64,000 nucleotides of DNA from Burkholderia stabilis. Its GTDB lineage: Bacteria > Pseudomonadota > Gammaproteobacteria > Burkholderiales > Burkholderiaceae. The stretch lies in the NCBI RefSeq assembly GCF_001742165.1, contig NZ_CP016443.1:682001-746000 (forward strand). The letters run 5' to 3'. The notes under the pieces were generated by a model. The model worked only from the letters and a program-made list of their open reading frames with translations. It was not told the DNA's origin and ran no database searches. Below, piece by piece: positions 53,136-60,146 of this stretch. The position numbers and the translations under genes are program-made. Position 1 is the first letter of the stretch. Every line of letters begins with the position of its first letter.

Positions 53136-53384
53136 TCAGCGGTGCTTCCCGCCGTGCCGCCGTTGCCGATGCGCGGCGCGCGCCTGCAGCAGCACCGGCA
53201 TCAGTTCCTCGATGTATTGCCGCGCCTGCCCGCGCGTGACGATCTCGCTGAAGCGCTGATGGGCCTTGTCGTGGCCGACCAGCGCCGCATGCGCCTTCTT
53301 CAGGATGTGCAGATACGCGATCAGGCTCGTGCCGTCGCGCACGGGCAGCGCGTCGCGCGGGTCCGGGGCCGGGGTCGTGTTCAT
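53136..53384 (-). CDS. Small protein coupled to the phosphoesterase, 82 aa
   Basis: An 82-residue protein starting MNTTPAPDPRDALPVRDGTS, helical in the middle (LIAYLHILKKAHAALVGHDK) and very basic at the end (RQRRHGGKHR). The ATG at 53384 overlaps the stop of the phosphoesterase gene (ATGA), so it is translationally coupled, with AAGGAT upstream. No family was recognised and no signal peptide is seen. It might be a partner or regulator of the phosphoesterase. The GC-rich convergent spacer to the aldolase operon contains only its terminator. Confidence 0.65.
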   Translation of the reverse strand: MNTTPAPDPRDALPVRDGTSLIAYLHILKKAHAALVGHDKAHQRFSEIVTRGQARQYIEELMPVLLQARAAHRQRRHGGKHR

Positions 53385-54628
53385 GTTCCGATCCTTTGCG
53401 GGCAATCGGTGCGACAGGTGGTCGTCACGAGCGCCAGCAGGTCGTTGGCGAGACGGTCGCGATCGGTCAGCGGCGCGAGCCCGAACAGCCGCCCGAGCGT
53501 CGCGGCCACCGATGCATGGTCGTACGGTGTGTGATCGACCTGCCCGGCCGCGACCCACGGCGAAATCACGATCGCCGGCACGCGCACGCCGTACACGTCG
53601 AACCCGAAGCCGCTCGCGTTCAGCGTCGCGGCTGCGCCGTCGTTCGGCGGCGGCGCGGCGCCCGGCCGGACCGAATCGTAGAAGCCGCCGTGCTCGTCGT
53701 AGACGATCACGAACAGGCTGCTGTTCCATACCGGCGAATTGCGGATCGCGTTGTACACGCGCGCCGCGAGCTGGTCGCCGCCGGCCAGCCCGTCCATCGG
53801 GTGCTGCGAGCTGCCGTTCTGGTAGGTACCGTGCACGATGTCGCCGTAGCCGGGCTCGATGAACGTATAGCGCGCCGTGTAGCCCGCCGCGAGATCGGCT
53901 TCGAAATGCGCGAGATCGTCGACATCGAAGAAGCTCACGCCCTTCAGCGACGCGACCTGCGGCACGTGGCCGAGCGGATCGCCGGTCTGGTCCTGGTAGA
54001 TGCGCCAGTTGTCGTCGCCGAGCGCGCCGAAGATCGAGCCCTTCGGATAGGAGAAGCCGTCGACCGTATCCCACCCGCCCATTTCTTCCTTGGTCGGCGA
54101 ATGGTCGAGCCCGGCCGACGACGCGCCGTGCAGGAAGAACCGGTTCGGCCAGGTCGGCCCCGGCATCGATGCATGCCACGCGTCGCACAGCACGAACGCG
54201 TTCGCGAGCGCATACAGCGACGGCGCCTGCGTCTCGATACTGGCCCCCTGCATGATCTTGCCCGCGTCGACCGGCTGCGGCGGCGTGCCTTCGGAGTGCG
54301 ACGTCGCGTAGTTCGACACGAAGCCCGAATTGCCGACCGGCGGATAAGCCTGCCCTTTCACGAACGGCACACCCGCGCCGCAGAGCTGTTCGAGCACGTC
54401 GGTGAATTCGTGGCACGGATCGGTCGGCATCCGGTCGGGCGCGCCGCCGCCGAACGGGTAGACGGCGCCGCCATACGCGTTGCTGTCGCCCGGCGACGCG
54501 GCGACGATGTCGGCGATGCCCGACAGCGCGAACAGGTGATCGAACGAGCGGTTCTCGAGCATCAGCACGAACACGTGCTGGATGCGCGCCTGAACCGGCG
54601 GGGATGCGGGGGCTGCGTCTGCACTCAT
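53381..54628 (-). CDS. Phosphoesterase family protein (phospholipase C / acid phosphatase type)
   Basis: A 415-residue phosphoesterase (PF04185 type). The metal-binding motif HVFVLMLENRSFDHLF is at residues about 18-33, followed by CDAWHASMPGPTWPNRFF, the VIYDEHGGFYD motif (written FVIVYDEHGGFYD) and PYDHASVAATLGRLFGL near the end, all characteristic of the family. Members hydrolyse phospholipids or other phosphate esters. No clear signal peptide precedes the motif in the chosen frame (start 54628 with AGGAGGCGCC); a longer frame reaches 54799 without a ribosome site, so location is uncertain. It overlaps the 82-residue gene. Confidence 0.87.
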   Translation of the reverse strand: MSADAAPASPPVQARIQHVFVLMLENRSFDHLFALSGIADIVAASPGDSNAYGGAVYPFGGGAPDRMPTDPCHEFTDVLEQLCGAGVPFVKGQAYPPVGNSGFVSNYATSHSEGTPPQPVDAGKIMQGASIETQAPSLYALANAFVLCDAWHASMPGPTWPNRFFLHGASSAGLDHSPTKEEMGGWDTVDGFSYPKGSIFGALGDDNWRIYQDQTGDPLGHVPQVASLKGVSFFDVDDLAHFEADLAAGYTARYTFIEPGYGDIVHGTYQNGSSQHPMDGLAGGDQLAARVYNAIRNSPVWNSSLFVIVYDEHGGFYDSVRPGAAPPPNDGAAATLNASGFGFDVYGVRVPAIVISPWVAAGQVDHTPYDHASVAATLGRLFGLAPLTDRDRLANDLLALVTTTCRTDCPQRIGT

Positions 54629-54846
54629 GGCGCCTCCTGGCGTCGCACGACGAATGTCCGGCCGGCACGATCGCGGAGCATCGAGCCGGAGACGCCGGGC
54701 CGGGCGCGCCAAAGGCGTTTGAAAGAACCTGAAAGGCATTGAAAGCAGCGCGCGCGGGCCGCGAATTGCCGACGAGTGTACGGCCGTGCCGGTCCGCACG
54801 TAAAGCCGCGCGCGAAGCGTGTCGCTGCGCGCGCATTCAGGCGCGC

Positions 54847-55743
54847 TCAGGCTTCGGCCTGGGCGGTTTTCAGCGTGACGACGTCGCGCCGCGGCGGCGC
54901 GCCGAACATCCGCGCGTATTCGCGGCTGAACTGCGACGCGCTTTCGTAGCCGACGCGATACGCGGCCGTTTCCGCGTTCGCCGCGCCGGTCACCATCAGG
55001 TGCCGCGCTTCCAGCAGCCGCAACTGCTTCTGGTACTGCAGCGGCGTCATCGACGTCAGCGCCTTGAATTGCCGATGAAACGCCGACGCGCTCATCTGCG
55101 CGACGGCGGCGAGATCCTCGACGCGGACGGCCTCGGCAAACTGACCGCGCAGCGCGTGGATCGCCGCGACGACGCGCTGTGCATGGCCGTTGGCGAACAC
55201 GACGCGCGACACTTCACCGCCATGCGGGCCCGCGAGCAGCCAGTAGCAGATCTCCCGCATCACGAGCGGCGCGACGACCGGAATCGCCGCCGGCGTATCG
55301 AGCAGCCGCATCATCCGCAGCACGCAATCGGCGAGCGGCCCGTCGAAATCGGTCACGCACACGCCATGACCGATCGGCGCGGCCGGTTGCGACGGCGCGT
55401 CGAGCCGTTCGAGCACGTCGCGCATCATCGCGGGATCGAATTCGAGCACGATGCCGAGAAACGGTTCGGTTTCGCTCGCCTTGACGACGCGGCTCGTCGC
55501 CGGCATCTCGACGCTGACGACGAGCGCGCGGCCGGGCCCATAGTCGTAGCGACGCCCGCCGAACGTCGTCCACTTCGCGCCCTGCACGACGACGCACAGC
55601 GCCGGTTTCATGATCAGCGGCGCGGGCAGCTTCTCGCGGTTGGCACGCAGCAGGATCAGCCCGTCGATCGCGGTCGCGAACGGGCTGTCTTCGCCCGGCG
55701 CGCCTGTCAGGCGCGCGACGCGCTCGATCAGTTCGTCCGACAT
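54847..55743 (-). CDS. AraC family transcriptional regulator
   Basis: A 298-residue regulator with an AraC_N-type cupin domain (PALCVVVQGAKWTTFGGRRYDYGPG, residues about 45-75) and a C-terminal pair of helix-turn-helix motifs (DLAAVAQMSASAFHRQFKALTSMTPLQYQKQLRL and AAYRVGYESASQFSREYARMFG). It is divergent from the SDR at 55911 across 167 bases; such AraC_N regulators often control adjacent SDR or aldo-keto reductase genes. It presumably activates that gene in response to an aldehyde or ketone. Confidence 0.9.
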   Translation of the reverse strand: MSDELIERVARLTGAPGEDSPFATAIDGLILLRANREKLPAPLIMKPALCVVVQGAKWTTFGGRRYDYGPGRALVVSVEMPATSRVVKASETEPFLGIVLEFDPAMMRDVLERLDAPSQPAAPIGHGVCVTDFDGPLADCVLRMMRLLDTPAAIPVVAPLVMREICYWLLAGPHGGEVSRVVFANGHAQRVVAAIHALRGQFAEAVRVEDLAAVAQMSASAFHRQFKALTSMTPLQYQKQLRLLEARHLMVTGAANAETAAYRVGYESASQFSREYARMFGAPPRRDVVTLKTAQAEA

Positions 55744-55910
55744 GGTGCGGCCCTCCGTATCCCGATTTCCGGATGGTACACGTGGCGCCGCGCGCGCCGG
55801 GGCGGCCGGGCAGGATCAGGCAAGAACGCGGCCGGTTCCGGCATTCAGCGGGCGCGGCCGCCGCCGTACGCTTGCCGCTGTTCGTCACCGCCTTCGACCA
55901 GGAGCCCAGC

Positions 55911-56690
55911 ATGACTGCAGCACATCTCCCCGCTTCATCCCCGAAAATCGCCGTCGTCACCGGCGGCAGCCGCGGGCTCGGCCGCAATACGGTGCTTCAT
56001 CTCGCGCAGCGCGGCGTGCGCTCGATCTTCACGTACCGGTCGAACCGCGCCGAAGCCGAGCATGTCGTCGCGCTGAGCGCCGACGCCGGGCAACCGGCCA
56101 TCGCGCTGCCGCTCGATACCGGCGACACCACCACGTTCGAGCGTTTCGCCGGGCAGCTGCGCGACGCCCTCTCGCGCTACGGCGCCGACCGTTTCGATTT
56201 CCTCGTCAACAACGCGGGCACGTCGCATCACGCGCCGATCGCCGAGACGACCGAAGCCGATTTCGACGCGCTCTATCGCGTGCATTTCAAGGGCGTGTTC
56301 TTCCTCACGCAGACGCTGCTGCCGCTGATCCGCGACGGCGGCCGTATCGTGAACGTCTCGTCGGGCCTCACGCGTGTCGCCGTGCCCGGCAGCGCGGCCT
56401 ACGGGTCGATGAAGGGCGCCGTCGAGGTGCTGACGCGCTACCTGGCGAAGGAACTGGGCCCGCGCCGCATCGCGGTCAACGTGGTCGCGCCGGGCGCGGT
56501 GGCGACCGATTTCAGCGGCGGGATGGTGCGCGACAACCCGGAGGTCAACCGGTGCATCGCGGAATGGACGGCGCTCGGCCGCGTCGGCGAACCCGACGAC
56601 ATCGGCGCCATGATCGCGTCGCTGCTGTCGGACGACCATCGCTGGGTCAATGCACAGCGCATCGAAGTGTCGGGCGGGATGGCGCTATAA
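55911..56690 (+). CDS. SDR family oxidoreductase (FabG-like)
   Basis: A 259-residue classical SDR: TGGSRGLG near residue 18, NNAGTSH near 100, Ser in NVSSGLT, active site YGSMK and NVVAPGAVATDF. The Arg after strand 2 (TYRSNRAEAEH) points to NADP(H). Its divergence from an AraC_N regulator suggests inducible reduction of aldehydes or ketones. CAGGAGCCCAGC precedes the ATG at 55911; the frame is open to 55773 through non-family sequence. Followed by a terminator at 56738. Confidence 0.9.
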   Translation: MTAAHLPASSPKIAVVTGGSRGLGRNTVLHLAQRGVRSIFTYRSNRAEAEHVVALSADAGQPAIALPLDTGDTTTFERFAGQLRDALSRYGADRFDFLVNNAGTSHHAPIAETTEADFDALYRVHFKGVFFLTQTLLPLIRDGGRIVNVSSGLTRVAVPGSAAYGSMKGAVEVLTRYLAKELGPRRIAVNVVAPGAVATDFSGGMVRDNPEVNRCIAEWTALGRVGEPDDIGAMIASLLSDDHRWVNAQRIEVSGGMAL

Positions 56691-56737
56691 GCGTTGACTT
56701 TCGCCGGTCGGCCCGATACGATCGATCCACTTTCAAG

Positions 56738-56773
56738 ACGCCCTCCCGGTCCGCCGGGAGGGCGTTTCGTTTT
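56738..56773 (+). terminator. Intrinsic terminator after the SDR at 55911
   Basis: ACGCCCTCCCGG (56738-56749) pairs with CCGGGAGGGCGT (56754-56765) around a 4-base loop, followed by TTCGTTTT. It separates the SDR from the hydrolase at 56804. Confidence 0.88.
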
Positions 56774-56803
56774 GGTTCCCGGACCAAAAGGAAACCACTT
56801 GAA

Positions 56804-57610
56804 ATGAACCCTATCGACACCCTCGCCTCGCACCCGAACGGCGGCTACGACGGCCTCGGCTACCTGCGGCACGGCACCGGCCCCGAATGCGTGATGGTCA
56901 TGCACGACTGGCTCGGCGACCGCACCAACTACGCGGCGCTGCTGCCGTATCTCGACGAAACGGCCTTCACGTACGTGTTCGTCGACCTGCGCGGCTACGG
57001 AGCATCCATCCACCTGAGCGGCGCCTGTACGGTCGACGAAATCGCGGCCGATTGCCTGGCGCTCGCGGACCATCTCGGCTGGCAGCGCTTTCACGTGATC
57101 GGCCATTCGATGACCGGCATGGCGGCTCAACGGATCGCCGCCGACGCGCCGTCGCGCATCAAGAGCGCGATTGCCGTGTGCGCGGTATCGGCGGCCGGCA
57201 ACCGCCTGAACGACGACGCGCGCGCATTCTTCGCGAGCACGACCGTCGACGACGAGGCGTTTCGCCGGCTCGCGCGATTCGTCACGGGTGGGCTGTCGGC
57301 GCGATGGGCCGACGTGAAGCTGCGGCAGAACCGCGAACGCGTGGCGCCGGGTTGCCGGCTCGCGTATCTCGACATGCTGACGGGAACGGATTTCGTCGAC
57401 GACATACGCGGGCTCGACACGCGCTTTCTGGTGATCGTCGGCGACAAGGACCCGGGGCTCGACGCAGCGGCGATGCAGGCGACGTTCCTGGCGTGGCATC
57501 CGAACGCGCGGCTCGTGACGATGCCGAATTGCGGGCATTACCCGATGCAGGAATGTCCGCCGTATTTCGCGATGGTCGTCGAGGATTTCCTGCGGGACGC
57601 GACCGCCTGA
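56804..57610 (+). CDS. Alpha/beta fold hydrolase
   Basis: A 268-residue alpha/beta hydrolase: YLRHGTGPECVMVMHDWLGDRTNY (oxyanion region, His-Asp-Trp instead of the common HGxP), VFVDLRGYGAS, nucleophile elbow GHSMTGMAAQ (Ser about residue 97), Asp in GDKDPGLD and His in NCGHYP. It probably hydrolyses an ester or lactone in the cytosol. It lies just after the terminator, with a palindrome TTTTGGTtcccggACCAAAA (56770-56789) overlapping the region before the ATG; AAAAGGAAA acts as ribosome site. Substrate unknown. Confidence 0.85.
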   Translation: MNPIDTLASHPNGGYDGLGYLRHGTGPECVMVMHDWLGDRTNYAALLPYLDETAFTYVFVDLRGYGASIHLSGACTVDEIAADCLALADHLGWQRFHVIGHSMTGMAAQRIAADAPSRIKSAIAVCAVSAAGNRLNDDARAFFASTTVDDEAFRRLARFVTGGLSARWADVKLRQNRERVAPGCRLAYLDMLTGTDFVDDIRGLDTRFLVIVGDKDPGLDAAAMQATFLAWHPNARLVTMPNCGHYPMQECPPYFAMVVEDFLRDATA

Positions 57611-57777
57611 GCGTGCCATACACGCGCGGCGACCGGAGAAGGCTGTACTGGCCGCCGCGGCGCGATCACGCCGCCGGCGACCGATGAACGACACGGCATG
57701 TGCCGTTCATCCGGTTCGTCCGGCCGTGTGGCCGGACGGGATTCGATCGGCGCGGTGCGGCGCGCGATCGTTGCCGC

Positions 57778-58041
57778 TTAGCGACGCGGCTGGCCGCTTC
57801 GCGGCGGACGCGGGGAATTCGCGTCCTTGTGCCGGAAGTTGATACGGCCCTTGGTCAGGTCGTACATCGACAGTTCCAGCGTCACGCGGTCGCCCGCGAG
57901 AATGCGGATGTGGTTCTTGCGCATGCGGCCTGACGCGTACGCGCCCACCACCACGCCGTTTTCCAGCGTGACACGGTATTTGCTGTCCGGCAGCACTTCG
58001 TCGACGATCCCGTCGAGTTCCAGCAGTTCTTCTTTTGCCAA
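57778..58041 (-). CDS. infA: Translation initiation factor IF-1, second-copy type with C-terminal tail (TTG start)
   Basis: An 87-residue IF-1: [23 protein letters not shown], then [26 protein letters not shown] and [15 protein letters not shown]. It binds the A-site of the 30S subunit during initiation. Canonical IF-1 is about 72 residues; here a tail [13 protein letters not shown] is added. The start is TTG at 58041, preceded by GGAGGAATTGGT; no ATG is present. Burkholderia genomes usually carry the main infA in the ribosomal-protein operon, so this is probably an accessory paralogue. It lies downstream of the cold-shock gene on the same strand, with a 472-base spacer. Confidence 0.93.
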   Translation of the reverse strand: MAKEELLELDGIVDEVLPDSKYRVTLENGVVVGAYASGRMRKNHIRILAGDRVTLELSMYDLTKGRINFRHKDANSPRPPRSGQPRR

Positions 58042-58513
58042 ACCAATTCCTCCAGACAAGGTGATTGACCGCGGCCGCGGCGATCTGCCGGGCGCCGTTT
58101 CCCGCAACGGGACGGCGGCCGGCAGGCTGCCGGGTATCGGTTCGTTCAGACGGGCCACAGGCACGTCTTGCGATCGGAGCCCGGCGCGTTGCGGCGTTCG
58201 GGCGGTCAGTGGCGGCGGCGCGATGAGCGCCGCGCAAGTCGGGACCGCGCCGGCTACTACAAGCATGGCGGCGGTCTGCTCGGGTTGATGCGTTGAAGCG
58301 GTGATGCGCTGGCGAAGCAGCGAGCGCTTCGCGAGGGCGTTGCGTCGCACGCCGGTCAGGCATGCGATGAGGGAGGCGTCACGACCGATGCATCGTGAAT
58401 GACGCGATGCATCGGTCGTGCGCATCGGAATCGCGCAGGCCACCGGAAAAACGGCGCCTGCGAGAAAATCCATCCGGCAGCGGCAGCCGATTGGCGGCCG
58501 ATGCCGATGCGGC
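58042..58513. other. Spacer between csp and infA paralogues, with a perfect hairpin
   Basis: No gene is supported in this 472-base stretch. It should contain the infA promoter and leader. The main feature is the 16-bp hairpin at 58380-58420. Confidence 0.5.
58380..58420. repeat. Perfect 16-bp inverted repeat (hairpin)
   Basis: CACGACCGATGCATCG (58380-58395) and its exact reverse complement (58405-58420) surround a 9-base loop. It is 93 bases after the csp stop on the minus strand. No T-run follows, so it may be a transcript-stabilising or protein-binding element and not a simple terminator. Confidence 0.8.
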
Positions 58514-58717
58514 TTACTGCGGCGTGATGTTCGACGCTTGCAGACCCTTCGGGCCGCGCTTCACTTCGAAGCTGACCTTCTGGCCTTCGGCCAGGGTCTT
58601 GAAGCCCGTGCCGCGAATTTCCGAGAAATGGGCGAACAGATCGTCGCCGCCGTTGTCCGGGGAGATGAAACCAAAGCCCTTGGTTTCGTTGAACCACTTG
58701 ACGGTACCGGTATCCAC
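58514..58717 (-). CDS. Cold-shock protein, CspA/CspD family (GTG start)
   Basis: A 67-residue cold-shock domain protein with both RNA-binding motifs: [15 protein letters not shown] (RNP1 KGFGFI) and DLFAHFSEI (RNP2). It is an RNA chaperone. The start is GTG at 58717, with AAGGAAGTATTT before it, giving the usual [11 protein letters not shown]-terminus; no ATG fits. A promoter about 140 bases upstream gives a long leader, as is common for cspA-type genes. It stands beside an infA paralogue. Confidence 0.94.
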   Translation of the reverse strand: MDTGTVKWFNETKGFGFISPDNGGDDLFAHFSEIRGTGFKTLAEGQKVSFEVKRGPKGLQASNITPQ

Positions 58718-58856
58718 AAATACTTCCTTAATACAAATTATTGAACATGCGCCCGTGACGGGCACAGAAAGAATCAAAAGAGGGAGAGACCAACGACCGC
58801 CGCACGGAGTGCGGCCAATGATGAGCAATCGAACTTCTTGAAGACTTCGGTCACGG

Positions 58857-58885
58857 ACACTACGCTGCTGCAAACGTTTCGTCAA
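58857..58885 (-). promoter_or_regulatory. Candidate promoter of the cold-shock gene
   Basis: On the minus strand TTGACG (58880-58885) and TAGTGT (58857-58862) are 17 bases apart. The transcript would start near 58850 and have a leader of about 130 bases before the GTG at 58717. A GCCGCAC/GTGCGGC hairpin (58799-58815) lies in that leader. This promoter and leader occupy the 282-base spacer before kshA's end; no gene is seen there. Confidence 0.6.
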
Positions 58886-58999
58886 GGCATTTCGGTGCGG
58901 CGCAGACGCGCGCCTGCCGTGTGCGCCTTATGCGGCGGGAGTTGCCGGCCGACGGGACGCATTTCGATGCCCCCCCTTTTTCGGCCGGCCCACCACGTT

Positions 59000-60079
59000 T
59001 TACTGCGGTTCGAACACGTGATGCAGCGCCGGCGGCGCCTCGCCGTCGCGAATCCGCATTTCGAACGCCTTACGCGCGACGCACGTCGGCCGCACGTCGG
59101 CCGCGTCCAGGTAGAACTGCGAATACCAGTCGCGCATCTGGTACAGCGGCCCGTCGCCTTCGCACAGCAGCGGGTTGTCGATCCGCGTCTTGCTGTGCCA
59201 GATGTCGACGTCCTCGTAGAACGCGCGCTGCGCTTCCTTCACGTACGCGTTCGCGATCTCCAGGTTCTGCGCTTCGCTGAGCCCCGCCACCTTCTTCACG
59301 ATCACGCCGTAACGCAGCTCGAAGCTGTTCATGTCGATCGGCACGTGGCAGTTCAGCAGCACCGAATGGATCGGCTGCCCGTTGCTCTGGCCCGTCATCT
59401 GCGTGATGTGCACGGCCGGCCCGAAATAGGTCGACAACGCGGTCAGGCTGTCGCCGCCGAGCTTCTCGCTGCGGCCGACCATCAGCTGCGTCGCCTTGTG
59501 GTCCTCGAACAGGTTCGCGAAATAGTCGATCGGCGCGTGGTGCACGGTCGCGAAGTGCGCGACATCCGAGATGTTGTCGACCAGTTCGCGGCAGTTGGCC
59601 TGGATCACCATCTTGTCGACGACCCAGTCCGACCATTCGTCGGAGAAGCACACGTCGAGGCGCGGAATCGCGACTTCCGGCGGCGGCGCGTTGCCTTCCG
59701 GGTCGTTCCACACGAACAGCAGGTTGTTTTCCTCGCAGGTCGGCCATGCGCCGATGCGCGCCTTCGGCGGAATCCGCTTGCAGTACGGAATCGACGCGCA
59801 CTGCCCTTCGCCGCTCCAGGCCCAGCCGTGGAACGGGCAGACGAGGTTGTCGCCCTGGACCGTGCCGAGGCTCAGGTCGGCGCCCATGTGCGGGCAGTAC
59901 GCGTCGACGACGTTGACCTTGCCGGTCGAATCGGCGAACGCGGCGAGCTTGCGGCCGAACACGTTCAGCGTGTGCGGTTTGCCGTCCTTGTAGTCGCGGG
60001 CGAGCCCGAGGCAGTGCCAGCCGCGCGCATAGCGCTGTGCGAGCGGCTGGGCTTCGATCTTGTAGGGGCGTGCGGACAT
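59000..60079 (-). CDS. kshA: Rieske non-heme iron oxygenase, 3-ketosteroid 9-alpha-hydroxylase oxygenase-like
   Basis: A 359-residue oxygenase. The Rieske [2Fe-2S] site is Cys62-x-His64 (YCPHMGADL) and Cys81-x2-His84 (VCPFHGW). The mononuclear iron site has Asn169, Asp172, His175 and His180 (NISDVAHFATVH). The sequence follows actinobacterial KshA by eye: CRELVDNI, YFGPAVHI, SVLLNCHVPI, YEDVDIWHSKTRIDNPLL and DGPLYQMRDWYSQFYLDAADV. KshA hydroxylates C9 of 3-ketosteroids, which leads to opening of ring B. It needs a reductase (KshB), which is not in the window. AGGAGACACATCCG precedes the ATG. Last gene of the minus operon with RND, YCF48 and thiolase genes. Confidence 0.82.
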   Translation of the reverse strand: MSARPYKIEAQPLAQRYARGWHCLGLARDYKDGKPHTLNVFGRKLAAFADSTGKVNVVDAYCPHMGADLSLGTVQGDNLVCPFHGWAWSGEGQCASIPYCKRIPPKARIGAWPTCEENNLLFVWNDPEGNAPPPEVAIPRLDVCFSDEWSDWVVDKMVIQANCRELVDNISDVAHFATVHHAPIDYFANLFEDHKATQLMVGRSEKLGGDSLTALSTYFGPAVHITQMTGQSNGQPIHSVLLNCHVPIDMNSFELRYGVIVKKVAGLSEAQNLEIANAYVKEAQRAFYEDVDIWHSKTRIDNPLLCEGDGPLYQMRDWYSQFYLDAADVRPTCVARKAFEMRIRDGEAPPALHHVFEPQ

Positions 60080-60146
60080 CGGATGTGTCTCCTGGTTGAC
60101 GCGCGCGGCGGCCCGCCGCGCGTTCGGGGGTAATGAGGGGCGGCGA

